Source: Cycas panzhihuaensis (Eukaryota > Cycadophyta). From it: a DNA stretch of 64,000 nt. The notes below the pieces were generated by a model, which saw nothing but the letters and a program-made list of their open reading frames with translations, had not been told where the DNA came from and made no database searches. The stretch spans positions 71,679,741-71,743,740 of the forward strand of contig CM041465.1 of assembly GCA_023213395.1 (NCBI GenBank), read 5' to 3'. Below are positions 11,781 to 24,729 of the stretch, piece after piece. Position 1 is the first letter of the stretch. Each line of letters begins with the position of its first letter. A program made the position numbers and the translations under genes.

Positions 11781-13412
11781 GACTTGGATAATTTTATTCC
11801 AATTTTTGCTAGTGTAGCTAATGCCTTACAATCATTCATCTTGAACTTTTAAAGTAAATTTAGTGTATATTTTCTTTAAGATACAAATGTCCTATTTTTG
11901 TCTTGCCATACTTCTAAACCTATGAAGTAATACATGAAGCCCAAGTTAGTCATCTCAAATTCTTTGCACAAGTCATCATTAAACTTTTGTGACAATTGAG
12001 AGTCATATCCTATATAGACTAAGTCATCAATATATAGTTCCACAATAAATATTGAGTCTTCTTCTATCTTTATATACAGATTAGGATTTGATTGACTTGT
12101 TTCGAAGCCTTTGTCTCTAAAATATTTGTCTATCCTAGAGTATCAAGCTTTAGGTACTTGTTTTAATCCATACAAGGCTTTCTTGAATTTATATACCTTG
12201 TTTTCTTCCCCCTTAACCTCAAAGCCTTTGGGTTGTTGGATATAGATCTCCTCTTGTATGTATCCATTTAGGAAGGCGCTTTTAACATCCATTTGTTGGA
12301 CAGTCTACCCCTTTTGTGCAACAAGACTTGGATAATTTTATTCCAATTTTTGCTAGTGTAGCTAATGCCTTACAATCATTCATCTTGAACTTTTAAAGTA
12401 AATTTAGTGTATATTTTCTTTAAGATACAAATGTCCTATTTTTGTCTTGCCATACTTCTAAACCTATGAAGTAATACATGAAGCCCAAGTTAGTCATCTC
12501 AAATTCTTTGCACAAGTCATCATTAAACTTTTGTGACAATTGAGAGTCATATCCTATATAGACTAAGTCATCAATATAGTGTTCCACAATAAATATTGAG
12601 TCTTCTTCTATCTTTATATACAGATTAGGATTTGATTGACTTGTTTCGAAGCCTTTGTCTCTAAAATATTTGTCTATCCTAGAGTATCAAGCTTTAGGTA
12701 CTTGTTTTAATCCATACAAGGCTTTCTTGAATTTATATACCTTGTTTTCTTCCCCCTTAACCTCAAAGCCTTTGGGTTGTTGGATATAGATCTCCTCTTG
12801 TATGTATCCATTTAGGAAGGCGCTTTTAACATCCATTTGTTGGACAGTCTACCCCTTTTGTGCAACAAGACTTGGATAATTTTATTCCAATTTTTGCTAG
12901 TGTAGCTAATGCCTTACAATCATTCATCTTGAACTTTTAAAGTAAATTTAGTGTATATTTTCTTTAAGATACAAATGTCCTATTTTTGTCTTGCCATACT
13001 TCTAAACCTATGAAGTAATACATGAAGCCCAAGTTAGTCATCTCAAATTCTTTGCACAAGTCATCATTAAACTTTTGTGACAATTGAGAGTCATATCCTA
13101 TATAGACTAAGTCATCAATATATAGTTCCACAATAAATATTGAGTCTTCTTCTATCTTTATATACAGATTAGGATTTGATTGACTTGTTTCGAAGCCTTT
13201 GTCTCTAAAATATTTGTCTATCCTAGAGTATCAAGCTTTAGGTACTTGTTTTAATCCATACAAGGCTTTCTTGAATTTATATACCTTGTTTTCTTCCCCC
13301 TTAACCTCAAAGCCTTTGGGTTGTTGGATATAGATCTCCTCTTGTATGTATCCATTTAGGAAGGCGCTTTTAACATCCATTTGTTGGACAGTCTACCCCT
13401 TTTGTGCAACAA
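11781..13412 (-). repeat. Tandem triplication of a 544-bp segment inside the E2 RT
   Basis: Three head-to-tail units: 11781-12324, 12325-12868 and 12869-13412, each exactly 544 bp. By eye the copies are identical except for two adjacent bases in unit 2 (GT at 12579-12580 where units 1 and 3 have TA). Each carries the RT catalytic motif YIDD (minus strand, about 12022-12033, 12566-12577 and 13110-13121) and the same premature stops. All boundaries share the tetranucleotide GACT, suggesting microhomology. As 544 is not a multiple of 3, each added unit shifts frame. It could also be an assembly artefact. Confidence 0.9.
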
Positions 13413-13635
13413 GACTCAACATGAGGTGTACAGTTTCCATTTGAGCTACAAAAGCAAATGTTTCATTGTAGTTGGTTCCTTTAATTTGAGCATACCCTTT
13501 GGCTACAAACCTTGTTTTATGATTGTTAATAGAGCCATTAGACCTTAAATTTGTTTTATAAACCCATTTGGTGCCAATTGCTAATTTGTTTAAAGGGAGA
13601 TCTACTAGTTCCCATGTATCATTTTTTATCAAAGC
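13413..13635 (-). pseudogene. E2 RT N-terminal part
   Basis: The frame 13632-13393 reads NDTWELVDLP, then KWVYKTNLRSNGS, RFVAKGYAQ and NYNETFAF, the conserved N-terminal copia RT. It runs directly into the first (rightmost) unit of the tandem array. Confidence 0.85.
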
Positions 13636-13639
13636 ATTG

Positions 13640-14645
13640 TACTCCTCCTACATTACATTATGCCATTCATGTTTAGTATTAGCCTCTTCAAAGGTACGAG
13701 GCTTATGTGATGCCATGACTTGGCTCATTAGAGAGAAGTTGAGCCTATTGGAATGTGTAGATCTCCTTTCAACATTGTTATCTAACATATTTACTAGTTC
13801 ACGTTGTCTTTGGACCCATTTTGGAACATTTTGACTAGATGTGGAGGGTCCAATCTCATTATAACTTGAGTCACGTATTGTTTGCACATTTGAAGACACA
13901 TTTGTCGATGTAGGTCATGAATCAAACTTCACTATGATATTCTTCCCCTCGTCTTTTTCAACTTCTGCTTTATAATAATCATCCTCTTTGAAGATAACAT
14001 CTTTACTCATGATTATCTTCTTTTCCTTAGGGTTAAATAACTTATAGAATCTAGTTGAATCACAATATCCTATAAATATGTATTTGGTACATTTAACATC
14101 CAATTTCATTCTTTTTTACTCTGGTATCATAGAAAGTGATAGACAACCAAAGATTTTCAAGTGATGAATACTTGGCTTGTGCCTTGTCCAAGCCTCTTCT
14201 GGTGTGACCCACCTAAGGGCCTTAGTGGTACACCTATTTAATAGATAAATTGTTATGTATACGACTTTTGCCCAAAATTCATACCCAAACTGCTTGTCCT
14301 TGAGCATGCACCTTGCCATCTCAACAATGGCCATATTCTTTCTTTTTGCTACTCCATTTATTGTGGAGTATATGGATTAGTATATTGTTTCCTTAACCAT
14401 GATGGATACAAAAATCTTTGAATTCATTTGAGGTGAATTCCCTCCCATTATCTAATCTAAGGGAGAGAATCTTATGTCCACTTTATTTTTCCACAAAGGA
14501 TTTGAAATCAATAAAACAATAGCAGACATCTGATTTGAACATTAAAAAATATACCTTAGTTTTTTTGGTAAAGTCATCAATAAACGTCATGAAATATTTA
14601 GCATCTCCAAGCGAGGGTACATCCATGGGACTACATAAATCTGTG
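13640..14645 (-). pseudogene. E2 integrase and hinge
   Basis: 14334-14116 encodes MARCMLKDKQFGYEFWAKVV and CTTKALRWVTPEEAW, the copia integrase C-terminal region. 14109-13915 gives KYIFIGYCDSTRFYKLF and a DVIF segment. 14645-14335 carries the core with the catalytic Asp context in broken frames. 13899-13648 is the variable hinge (GPSTSSQNVPKW) before RT. Stops separate the pieces. Confidence 0.8.
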
Positions 14646-14649
14646 TAAG

Positions 14650-15012
14650 TTAATTGGAGGGGACCTTGTGCTCTATAACTATTATTTGAAAAGCTCTCTC
14701 TATGTTACTTCCAAGTAGACACCTTTCACATATTTCTTTATTTCCTTCAATAGTAGGCAAACATTTAACCATTTTTGTTCCTTTCATTAGAGCTAAGCTA
14801 CTATAGCTTAAATGACCAAATTGTTTGTACCATGTGTCACTTTCAACTTTTATAGAGGCTTTCAAAGCATAGTTATCTATTAGAGGAATGATTAGCTTAA
14901 ATAGTTGGTCATTAGTCATTTGTCCCTTGGATACAATAGTTTTATTCACTCTTTTATCTTTAATTGTACATTCACCGCTGTAAAAAATGACCTTATAATC
15001 TTGATAAATCAT
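14650..15012 (-). pseudogene. E2 gag-pre-integrase domain
   Basis: A 120-codon frame includes WYKQFGHLSYSSLALMKG and CERCLLGSN. This is the GAG_pre-integrase domain with the zinc-binding His and Cys residues of the integrase N-terminus. It sits between the protease (right) and integrase core (left). Confidence 0.8.
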
Positions 15013-15320
15013 CTATTTTATCGAAAGTAAGTTCTTCTTCAAGGTAGATACATGTAGTACATCATCAATGTACCTAGTTTATCATGATTCTATGGTTATG
15101 GTAATGTTGCCCTTGCTAATTGACTCATATATTGTTGTCCCTAAACATAATCTTTTCCTTTTTCGTTCTGTCAATAATCTTAAAAATTTCCCCCTTATGA
15201 GTCATATGTGTTGATCACCCTAAATCTATATACCAACTATCCTCTTCTTCATTGGTTGCAAGATTCGATAGGAAAAGTTTATTATTGTCTCTACTTTCAG
15301 TTACAATATTTGCACTTCCT
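15013..15320 (-). pseudogene. E2 protease region
   Basis: Located where a copia aspartic protease is expected. A degenerate active-site context is seen near 15220 in broken frames, but I could not read a clean D-(S/T)-G. Assigned mainly by position between zinc knuckle and pre-integrase. Confidence 0.5.
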
Positions 15321-16375
15321 CTTCGTTAACTTGCATTTTTGGCAAAGCAGTGGTCCTCTATGTGTCTAATTTTGTGGCAATATGAGCATTGAATTAGTTT
15401 TCTATTTCTTTGACTATGGCTTTTTCTTTTAAAGGATCCTCTTCCTCTAGAGGTTGATCTTCTTCTTTTAAAAAATGAGGTTTGATTTTGCTCTCGATAA
15501 AATCTAAGTATTGACTTGCTCTTGGATAACTTTCTTGTCCTTGACAATTATTGTCCATGGCAACAATGATTTTGTTCTTGTATTCTACCTTGATTGTGGA
15601 AGTTGTTCCTCCCTTGGTACCTCTGATTTGGTGGTTGGTGTTTTTGATGAGGTTTTTGATATTGTTACCTCTTCTAGGGGATGAATCCCTCCTCCTAGAA
15701 CTTTGTCCTTGGTTACTTTGCTTAATCCTTTCCTTTATGGCAAAGGCGTGTTCTAAGGATTCATATCCTCATTTCTTCTTTTCTACAAGGAGCATAGCAC
15801 TTAATTGCTCAATCTTGAGGGTACTTAGATCCTTTGAAACTTCAATGCTTGTAGCTACCATTTCAAATCTTTTAACTTCTCCAACACATCTCAATATTCT
15901 CTCTACAACCCTTTATTCGATTAACTCTTCTCCAATGGATTTTCTCTGGTTGACTAAGTCTTAGACCTTGGTAATGAATTCATTGACATTTTCTCTTGGT
16001 GACATCTTCAAGTTCTCAAATTTGCTTCTAAGGGATTGAAGCTTAGTTGATGCGACTCCTTCATAAATTAGTTTTAGAGTGTCCTAAGCTTCCTTTAATG
16101 TAGTGGCTTCACTAACTCTAGAGAATATATGGTCCTCTAAAGCACAGAAAATAAGAGCTAAGGTTTCATTGTCATTTTAAATACATTCTCTCTAAACTAG
16201 TTTTTCATCCAAAGTAGCATTTTCTCCAATGTTATCAAATCCATCTTTAACAAATTCCCACATATCTTTAACTATGAAGATTGATTTCATTCTCCTACTC
16301 CAATTAAAGAAGTTGGTTCCATCAAATTTAAGTATGATTATGTTTCCAAAGGTTGTTGATATTGTAACTTTAACT
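15321..16375 (-). pseudogene. E2 copia gag with CCHC zinc knuckle
   Basis: 15547-15326 carries an Arg/Ser-rich run followed by CSYCHKIRHIEDHC, a perfect C-x2-C-x4-H-x4-C knuckle. To the right, broken frames to about 16370 give gag core sequence, starting with a copia-like N-terminus with (T)NFFNW-type residues. Multiple stops. The gag start is followed leftwards on the message by the usual order. Confidence 0.75.
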
Positions 16376-16379
16376 ATTT

Positions 16380-18288
<1,909 letters not shown>

Positions 18289-18293
18289 TGACC

Positions 18294-18525
18294 TGTTAGA
18301 ATATTAATGCACATTTGTTTTTGTCCCACATGCAAGTAGGTCTCACTCTCTCTATATTGACATGTATTATAAATACACAACATTCTGTATCATATTATGT
18401 CTCTTGTAACATATTATAAGAATGTTTTTGTTAATTCGATTTGAGGTACCTTAAGGGTACCGTTTGATCATGGAGGTGTTTGGTTCTATTTGTGAATATC
18501 TTATTGCAGGTTCTATTTTCCAACA
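18294..18525 (+). repeat. E3 5' LTR
   Basis: 232 bp, TGTTAGAATATTAATG ... TTTTCCAACA. It contains a TATA-like box (ATTATAAATACAC near 18366). The 3' copy is about 9 bp shorter and differs at scattered sites. Confidence 0.93.
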
Positions 18526-18537
18526 TGGTATCAGAGC
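18526..18537 (+). promoter_or_regulatory. E3 primer-binding site
   Basis: TGGTATCAGAGC, 12 bases complementary to the 3' end of initiator Met-tRNA, directly after the LTR. Confidence 0.9.
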
Positions 18538-18583
18538 AAGGTGTTGTTGGTGAAACCCTAATTCTGTTGGTACGTGAAGAGGT

Positions 18584-18597
18584 GGCTCCGTAGAGCC
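18584..18597 (+). promoter_or_regulatory. Short hairpin in E3 leader, conserved in X
   Basis: GGCTCCGTAGAGCC can form a 5-bp stem (GGCTC/GAGCC) with a 4-base loop, 46 bp after the primer site. X has the same stem with loop TGTA at 23660-23673. The position fits RNA dimerisation or packaging signals of retroelements; this role is inference. Confidence 0.45.
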
Positions 18598-20870
18598 GTT
18601 GCTACCTAGTACGTTTGTTTGATAATGTTTGTTCCTCTTGAATGGCTGTTGAACCTATAGAAGCACTGGGATTGTGTGGAGGTGTCTTTGATGCCCTTAA
18701 TTGAGCTGTGGAAGAGTGCAGAAACCCTAGAAAGTCAGTTCCAGAGCCGTAAAATCATTAATACATCATATCATAAGGTATACTCAGTATATTTATTACC
18801 CGCTTGAATTTAGGGTTTGAATAATATATTTGATCACCCACACCCGTATATGTATAATATAAATGTTACATGATAATCATTATCGCTCGTTGGAATGTAT
18901 TCATGCACAAATATTTGATATATCAATATTTGTGATATATGATTTGTTTATTGATATAACTATCTGCATAATAATGCTTGCATCAGTATATTAGCTCTCT
19001 GATATATTAGTATCGCCCTCTGTTATTGTATTTGCATATACCCTGCATATATGTTTCAATTACCCTGTAGAGAATGATACTGCAACCTATGTAATAGTAT
19101 GAAGTCGCTCGGTTTACGGTGATAGCTATACAATTTTACTGTCATTATGATGAAATAGTGAGAGATTGAATCCTCTCCGTTAGGCCATTATTATCGTTGC
19201 TTGATAATATTCGATGATCGCCTTTGTGTAATATTTTTTTACTCGCTAAGATATCACTACAGTCTGAGTGTTGACATACGCTGCGTGATGTTGGAGTTAC
19301 CTGCGTCACCTGCATGTGTATTTTTCAGTCGTCTGCATGATGTATTTTAGTATGAATTCATATACCCAGTCGTGTGATATTATGGGACATATGCTGCATA
19401 TTGCTACATTAATATGATTCGCTACAATTCCGTACGCAAGTTTGCAGCTGCCAGTCTATATAAATGCAGTTCACCCAATATATCTACGACAGTGTGTTTT
19501 ACTACACTTTATTATATATATTATATATATACATATACAAAGTTGCCCGTTGACGCACATTTCAATTCATTCGCATAACAACGTTCAATGGGTGGTCGTA
19601 ATAGAAGGTGAAGTGTCGTCACTGCACTTCAAAGCAAGCGCAACAATTTGTATTTTTCAGCTTCTACAAGGTCGTATCCAAACTCGGTACCATACAGAGA
19701 GTCTGCGCTAATGATGGGTAAACAGATTGAAGGATTTTCATGTTTGCTCCTGCGTTGTCATCCTTTTCCTTGATTGTCTATGAAGCATAATTACCAGTTG
19801 TCTTGATTCAATTGACATTCAGATTTGCCATGTTAATAAGTGGGATATCTTGTGGTAGTGTGGTGGTTTCATGACAATTAAAGCTCAAGGTTTCATGGAG
19901 CTACATTAGAGATAGGGTTAGAAGTTTGCATTGATTGCATGTTGGTATTAGCAAGTGAACTTTTTTTGTATTGGAGAGAACTGTTTTGGAGCATTGCAAT
20001 GTATTTGTGTGTTATTCATTAATAAAGGGGTTATTTAATAATTGTTATATGAGTTGATTGGTGATAAGAGATACATTTGCACATTGGCTACATTGATTAA
20101 GAAATGTGGGAATATTTGTCAATATTTTTAAGCATGTGATTTGCAATCAGACGTATAAAGATCGAATTGGTTCCTTTTAGCAGTTTTTGGCTTGTTGTGC
20201 GTTGAGTGGTAATTAGTTTTTCCACATTGGGAGATTGATTGGACTACCGTGTGAAGGAAATTTGCTTGATAAAAATTGGTTTTGGGTTTATTGTTTGATA
20301 TTCTTTAAGCTATGGAAAAGTTGGTAACCTTTAATTGAAATAATTTCAACGAATGGTCAAGGTTATGGTTCCCACTAATCAAGAAAGGGGTTGAGAGTGC
20401 AAGAGAAGGGTAATAAGAGGGCATGTTCATGGGTGATTGTTATCAAAGTAATGATGATCACAAATTGATAGGAAAGCGAGCTATTTGTTGAAGATACCTG
20501 AGTTGCAGGTAAGCAACACTTGTTGAGTGGTGTAGTGGCATGAGTTATGTTTTGGGCAATTAAGTGAAGTGTGTGTCTTGGCAATTTAATGGTGACATGT
20601 GGCATATATGATCATTGTGAGATTTATGAGGCATTGATTTGGTGAAGTGAGTGTTTTAGATTCTATGTGACTGTTTATGAGAAATGGGCAAGGTGATGAT
20701 GTGACGATGAATTCAGTGATATGAGGGACATGAGACATGAGAAAGTTTGTTGAGATTGATGGGTGAATTTGTTGATTGAAAAAGGGATATTGTTTAGAGG
20801 TACATTTACAATCATGGAGAAAAATGATGTGGTTATGTATGTTTAAGAAACAAATGAATATTACTTAAGG
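18598..20870 (+). other. E3 long leader, no recognised gene
   Basis: About 2.3 kb. An 89-codon open frame at 19442-19711 was not recognised. In X the matching position holds a host-gene fragment, so this region could also be captured host DNA, but no protein homology was seen. Confidence 0.4.
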
Positions 20871-21300
20871 GATTTGTTTCTTCTAATACCTAAGTGTAAT
20901 GGAGAAGACCACTTCTTTTGGACAATTAAAATGAGATGTTTTTTCATAGCTAGAGGTTTATGGAAGATTGTTACTGATGGATATGATATACTTAAGGGTG
21001 AAGAATAAAAGGAAATGCTTGAGAAAAAAGACAGAAAGACATTCATTATGATTCGTGCTACATTCAACGAGGTTGATCTTCCTTCTGCATACCATTTTGT
21101 CATTCCTAAGATTCTACATGTAAGTACTGCTAAAGAAGCGTGAAATTTTTTAAAGGAAGTATTTGAACAAACTCCTGAATAGACACAACGAATGATTGGA
21201 AAGGCAATTAAGGTCAATTATGGTTATGGTACAAGTACAATGAATGAAGAAAATATCAACAACGCTGATGAAATGACATGTCAAAATGAAGAACGTATGA
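20871..21300 (+). pseudogene. E3 gag (DUF4219/UBN2-like)
   Basis: Plus-strand reading gives NGEDHFFWTIKMRCFFIA and ARGLWKIVTDGYDILKG, then RATFNEVDLPSAYHFVIPKI and a FLKEVFEQTPE-like segment with four early stops (TAA/TGA/TAG). This is the copia gag pattern: a W-x-(I/L)-KM-x-x-(F/L)-(L/F) start followed by a helical UBN2-type core. No zinc knuckle follows. X has the same gag at 50530-50960. Confidence 0.7.
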
Positions 21301-21335
21301 GTACTGATGAAATTTCTACTGAACGTAAATAAACA

Positions 21336-21950
21336 ATGGTTGAATGCATTGATGAAACTATAACTATTGATAAAGATGTTGAAAGTGATCAATCGATAAA
21401 GGTTTATTTAGATGACACTATTATTTCAAGAGAAAGTGAATGTGAATCTGATAATCCCATAAAGGATGAGTCTTGTAATGATTCAGGTCTAAATGATGCC
21501 CCTACTTTGAGCTTTGATTTAATTTCAAAGAGTATGCTAGTTGATCAAGATTATGCTCCAAAGATTGAAGAAATCACTGTTGTATATGGTGATCAAGAAC
21601 TTATACAGGATAATGATGACAAGCAAGTTATGTTTGAAGATGGTTACTTACAAGATCTACATCGGAATCAGACTAGACCAACCACAATGAAGAATCATGG
21701 TTTGCACTTGCTAGAGCTGCTACATCAACATCATCACTACATGATTGAAGATGGAAATTAAGATGAGGACATCATCTTACAAAGGCATCAATACAGAATT
21801 GAAGGCAAAAATCAAGATGAAGACATCATTCTACATCAAAGACATCACTATAAGATTGAAGACAAAGATCAAGTTGAAGATATCATCTTCAAGACATTTT
21901 CAAGGACAAAGCATTGCAAATACAAATGACCCAAATGTGCATTAAGGGGG
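21336..21950 (+). pseudogene. E3 acidic region with tandem peptide repeats
   Basis: A 141-codon frame (21336-21761) is rich in Asp, Glu and Ser (for example SDQSIKVYLDDTIISRESE). It continues past a stop into a tail in which three units start with I-E-(D/G)-(G/K) at 21744, 21798 and 21855 (spacing 54 and 57 bp), each with a (E)DII core, ending KHCKYK just before the purine tract. X carries the same tail (EDIVFKT ... KHCKFK). Function unknown; not a known pol domain. The acidic composition could suit an RNA- or capsid-associated role, but that is speculation. Confidence 0.55.
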
Positions 21951-21952
21951 AG
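21941..21952 (+). promoter_or_regulatory. E3 polypurine tract
   Basis: ATTAAGGGGGAG directly before the 3' LTR. Confidence 0.85.
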
Positions 21953-22175
21953 TGTTGGAATATTAATGCACATTTGGTTTTGTCCCACATGCAAGTGGGT
22001 CCCACTCTCTCTATATTGACATGTATTATAAATATACAAGATTGTGTATCATATTGTAATATATTGTAAGGATGTTTTTGTTAATTCAATTTGAGGTACC
22101 TTAAGGGTATTGTTCGATCATGGAGGTGTTTGGTTCTGTTCGCGAATATCTTATTGCAAGTTCTATTTTCCAACA
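21953..22175 (+). repeat. E3 3' LTR
   Basis: Pairs with 18294-18525; followed directly by the duplicated TGACC. Confidence 0.93.
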
Positions 22176-22180
22176 TGACC

Positions 22181-23067
22181 CTCTATCAATTGATCGATCA
22201 AGATTATATAGAAAATTTGAGATTTTAATTATTAAACATTAAATAAATCAATGGAAAAATAACACGAATAATGGGTTTTTACAAATCCGCAAGGGTAACT
22301 GAGCTTCAAAGGATAAGATCTTGCAAACGGGCTAACAAAATCTCGATCTGTCTTCGCCACTACCAAGAGAACTCAATGAGGATCGAAACAAATAGTCATA
22401 TGCTAGGGTTTTGATCGTCTAACAGAGAGCAAGAGTTAGTTGAAGTCAAGGTCACCTTATTAAACCTGAAACTGAAAGTAAAATCCAATGAAATTAATAA
22501 AAAAATCCTTGAGTTCTAATTAAAGCTCCTCCAAATCATTATCAGCATGTACACAATAAAAAAAGCTGTAAAAATTTATGAGTTAATGGTTCAAACAAAT
22601 CACACGGGCCGTGTATGTACACACACAAGTCGCATAAATGTAGAGCATATAAAAATCAAGTTACAAACTATAAATGAAGTAATGTTGATAAAAAATATTT
22701 CGACTAAGAGATATGCAAGCCAACGATGTAGACAGTCACTAAGCCAACTACGTAGGAGCATGAAGCCCTGCAGACATGGAGAGCACACAGAGAGGACGAA
22801 TGATGGCAGCGAAGTATATACTCAATGATGTACTACACCTAATAATCAAACACACACACGCGCACACACACACATACACATATATGCAAGAGGGCATTCA
22901 ATGCATGCAATGAGCTCCAAGGCAAGATGACAACTCGCATAAGCTCTAAACTATGTTATTTCATTTGGTTTCGTGGATTGAATTAATCAAATATACTCAA
23001 TAAACCTGCAATAAAGGTAAGTATAAATCAAAGGTATATTAACATGCTAATCCTTGTAGATAAACGA
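22181..23067 (-). other. E2 leader, right part
   Basis: Continues the E2 leader after E3 and ends at the E2 primer site. A short CA-rich run lies at about 22850-22880. A 93-codon frame here (22547-22828) has no recognised relatives. Confidence 0.5.
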
Positions 23068-23080
23068 GGCTCTAATACCA
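23068..23080 (-). promoter_or_regulatory. E2 primer-binding site
   Basis: Plus strand GGCTCTAATACCA, i.e. TGGTATTAGAGCC on the element strand, complementary to Met-tRNA with one mismatch. Confidence 0.85.
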
Positions 23081-23082
23081 GT

Positions 23083-23375
23083 TGATGGAGTGAGGGCAGA
23101 GCAGAATAGGAAGCTATAATGCCATTGCAAAATAATAACAAAACATTAACAAAAATTCCATATAATGTTGGCAGTGTTAAGAAACACCTTTGGGACATGA
23201 GGCCTATTTAAGTAGTCAAGGCATTGGGGTTGCCCAATGTTTAACGATGTTTGGTGTTAAAAAAACACCATTAAAATATTAGGTGAGTGGGTCGACTAGG
23301 GTGGTTAGAGTCGGCTCCACACCACCCAATGCAGACACACTTTTTAGATTTCTAATAAATGAACATTATCCAACA
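23083..23375 (-). repeat. E2 5' LTR (right copy)
   Basis: 293 bp, starts TGATGGAGTGAGGG on the plus strand and ends CATTATCCAACA. Confidence 0.9.
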
Positions 23376-23588
23376 ATGTTCTCCTACACTCTCTCACTTA
23401 TGATCTATAAATAAGTGGTTGAGGTAGTGTACTGAATATTGAGTGAAGATGAAGTCTATTATGATATTATTGTTGTGGAGTCATTGTGATGTAATCACTT
23501 TCATTATGAGTTAATACTATCATACTATGTTCATGATATTTGCTCTATTGTTCTTGAATATTAAATGATCTCTTTGAATATTTCAACA
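23376..23588 (+). repeat. X 5' LTR, second part
   Basis: Continues the X LTR after E2 (matches 52000-52209) and ends TTTCAACA. A TATA-like TCTATAAATAAG lies near 23402. The first 5 bases (ATGTT) are probably the decayed E2 target duplicate of ACGTC. Confidence 0.9.
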
Positions 23589-23600
23589 TGGTATCAAAGC
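23589..23600 (+). promoter_or_regulatory. X primer-binding site
   Basis: TGGTATCAAAGC directly after the LTR, Met-tRNA type with one change from E3. Confidence 0.88.
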
Positions 23601-23659
23601 AGGTTGCTTACCTAGCATAATGATTTGTAGGTTCACTATGTTTTAATGTAGGAGGAGGT

Positions 23660-23673
23660 GGCTCTGTAGAGCC
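23660..23673 (+). promoter_or_regulatory. Short hairpin in X leader, shared with E3
   Basis: GGCTCTGTAGAGCC: the same GGCTC/GAGCC stem as E3, 59 bp after the primer site, within a shared (A)GAGGTGGCTC context. Confidence 0.45.
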
Positions 23674-24729
23674 TATTACCAGATTGTGGTTCTGCTTGAA
23701 GAGGGTGAAATCCCAAGGGCATCAATATTTCAAAGTGTACCAAGCATTTATGCAAGACAAAATTATTGCAGATAATATTGTTCCTTTATTGTGTTATGTG
23801 AAGATAGATATGGGCCAAGGTGTATCTTGTGATGAAATTAGTTGATATAAATTTATGAAATTGGTGATGAGATGAAATTATTTTTATGAATCTGAATTGT
23901 TGGTTGAAATATTGACTCTGTACCTACAATAGTTTTGGTTTGTGTTGGAAATCGTTGAGAATTAGGCTGGTGAATTTAGAGTTAGTTCCCAAAGTTTATG
24001 CAAATTGTTTCTCTGGAAAATCCTGCCATAGCTGCTGCATAATTTTACCTATCATAAAGGAATGAATTATGTTTATATGGCTCTACGACAAAAAGATAAT
24101 CAGTCATCATAAATTATAGCACATAAGAAATGATATTGCTTGCCAAGTTGCATGGAATACAGAGTCATTTGTTCAGCTGTGAGAAGCCATGCGTAAGATA
24201 AGGAAGATTTGTCTATAGCCGAAGCTCACCACAGAATAGAAATCTCTATGTAGATATATAAACAATTGTGCATGAAGAGACAATCCAGTCCATAGATGCC
24301 CAAAACTGCCATGGAGTCTGTCCGCCTCTTGCATTAAGTGATATTGAGTGAAGCTTGTTACTATGAAGCATGGTTGGCACTATGGGAAGAGTACCCTGCA
24401 AAACCCTAAATGCAATATAGATTTCTATTGATTCTTGCCACGTATTCTCTGTGTTGGGTTGCATTGGATTCGTTCCTTATGATCGCGTATTTTGGTGTAA
24501 TTTTGACTGATTTTTGCTTGTTATTTTGGTGGTTTGTTGGACTGGATTTCGTGGTTTGGCCTAAAGGGCATCATCTGAAGCTCCAACAAGCCCTAATGGA
24601 AGGCCCCCGTGTAGGTATTGAATTGCATAGGACCATGCTTCTTTAATCACAAGCTTGTGGTGTCTGAGGAGCCTAGGAGTAGTGGTGGATTTGGCCATGA
24701 GGAGCGCTTCGATTGCCCTCAGTAGCATG
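23674..24729 (+). other. X leader, no recognised gene
   Basis: Just over 1 kb. Two overlapping short frames (24246-24464 minus, 24410-24646 plus) are unrecognised. The final part may already belong to the host-derived fragment that follows. Confidence 0.4.

Larger units (their letters stand above)
18294..22175 (+). mobile_element. E3: non-autonomous gag-only copia-like element
   Basis: 5' LTR 18294-18525, primer site TGGTATCAGAGC at 18526-18537, purine tract ATTAAGGGGGAG at 21941-21952, 3' LTR 21953-22175. A perfect 5-bp target duplication TGACC sits at 18289-18293 and 22176-22180. The interior encodes gag and an acidic region only. Layout and tail sequence match element X, so the two are relatives. 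Inserted in the E2 leader. Confidence 0.93.

Noticed and set aside
11781-13412. Satellite DNA or CRISPR-like array
   Set aside because: Only three units without spacers, all inside copia RT.
13568-13834. Plus-strand frame opposite E2 RT and hinge
   Set aside because: Antisense shadow of copia coding sequence.
19442-19711. An 89-codon frame in the E3 leader considered as a captured gene
   Set aside because: No family recognised and no supporting codon pattern; only noted as leader content.
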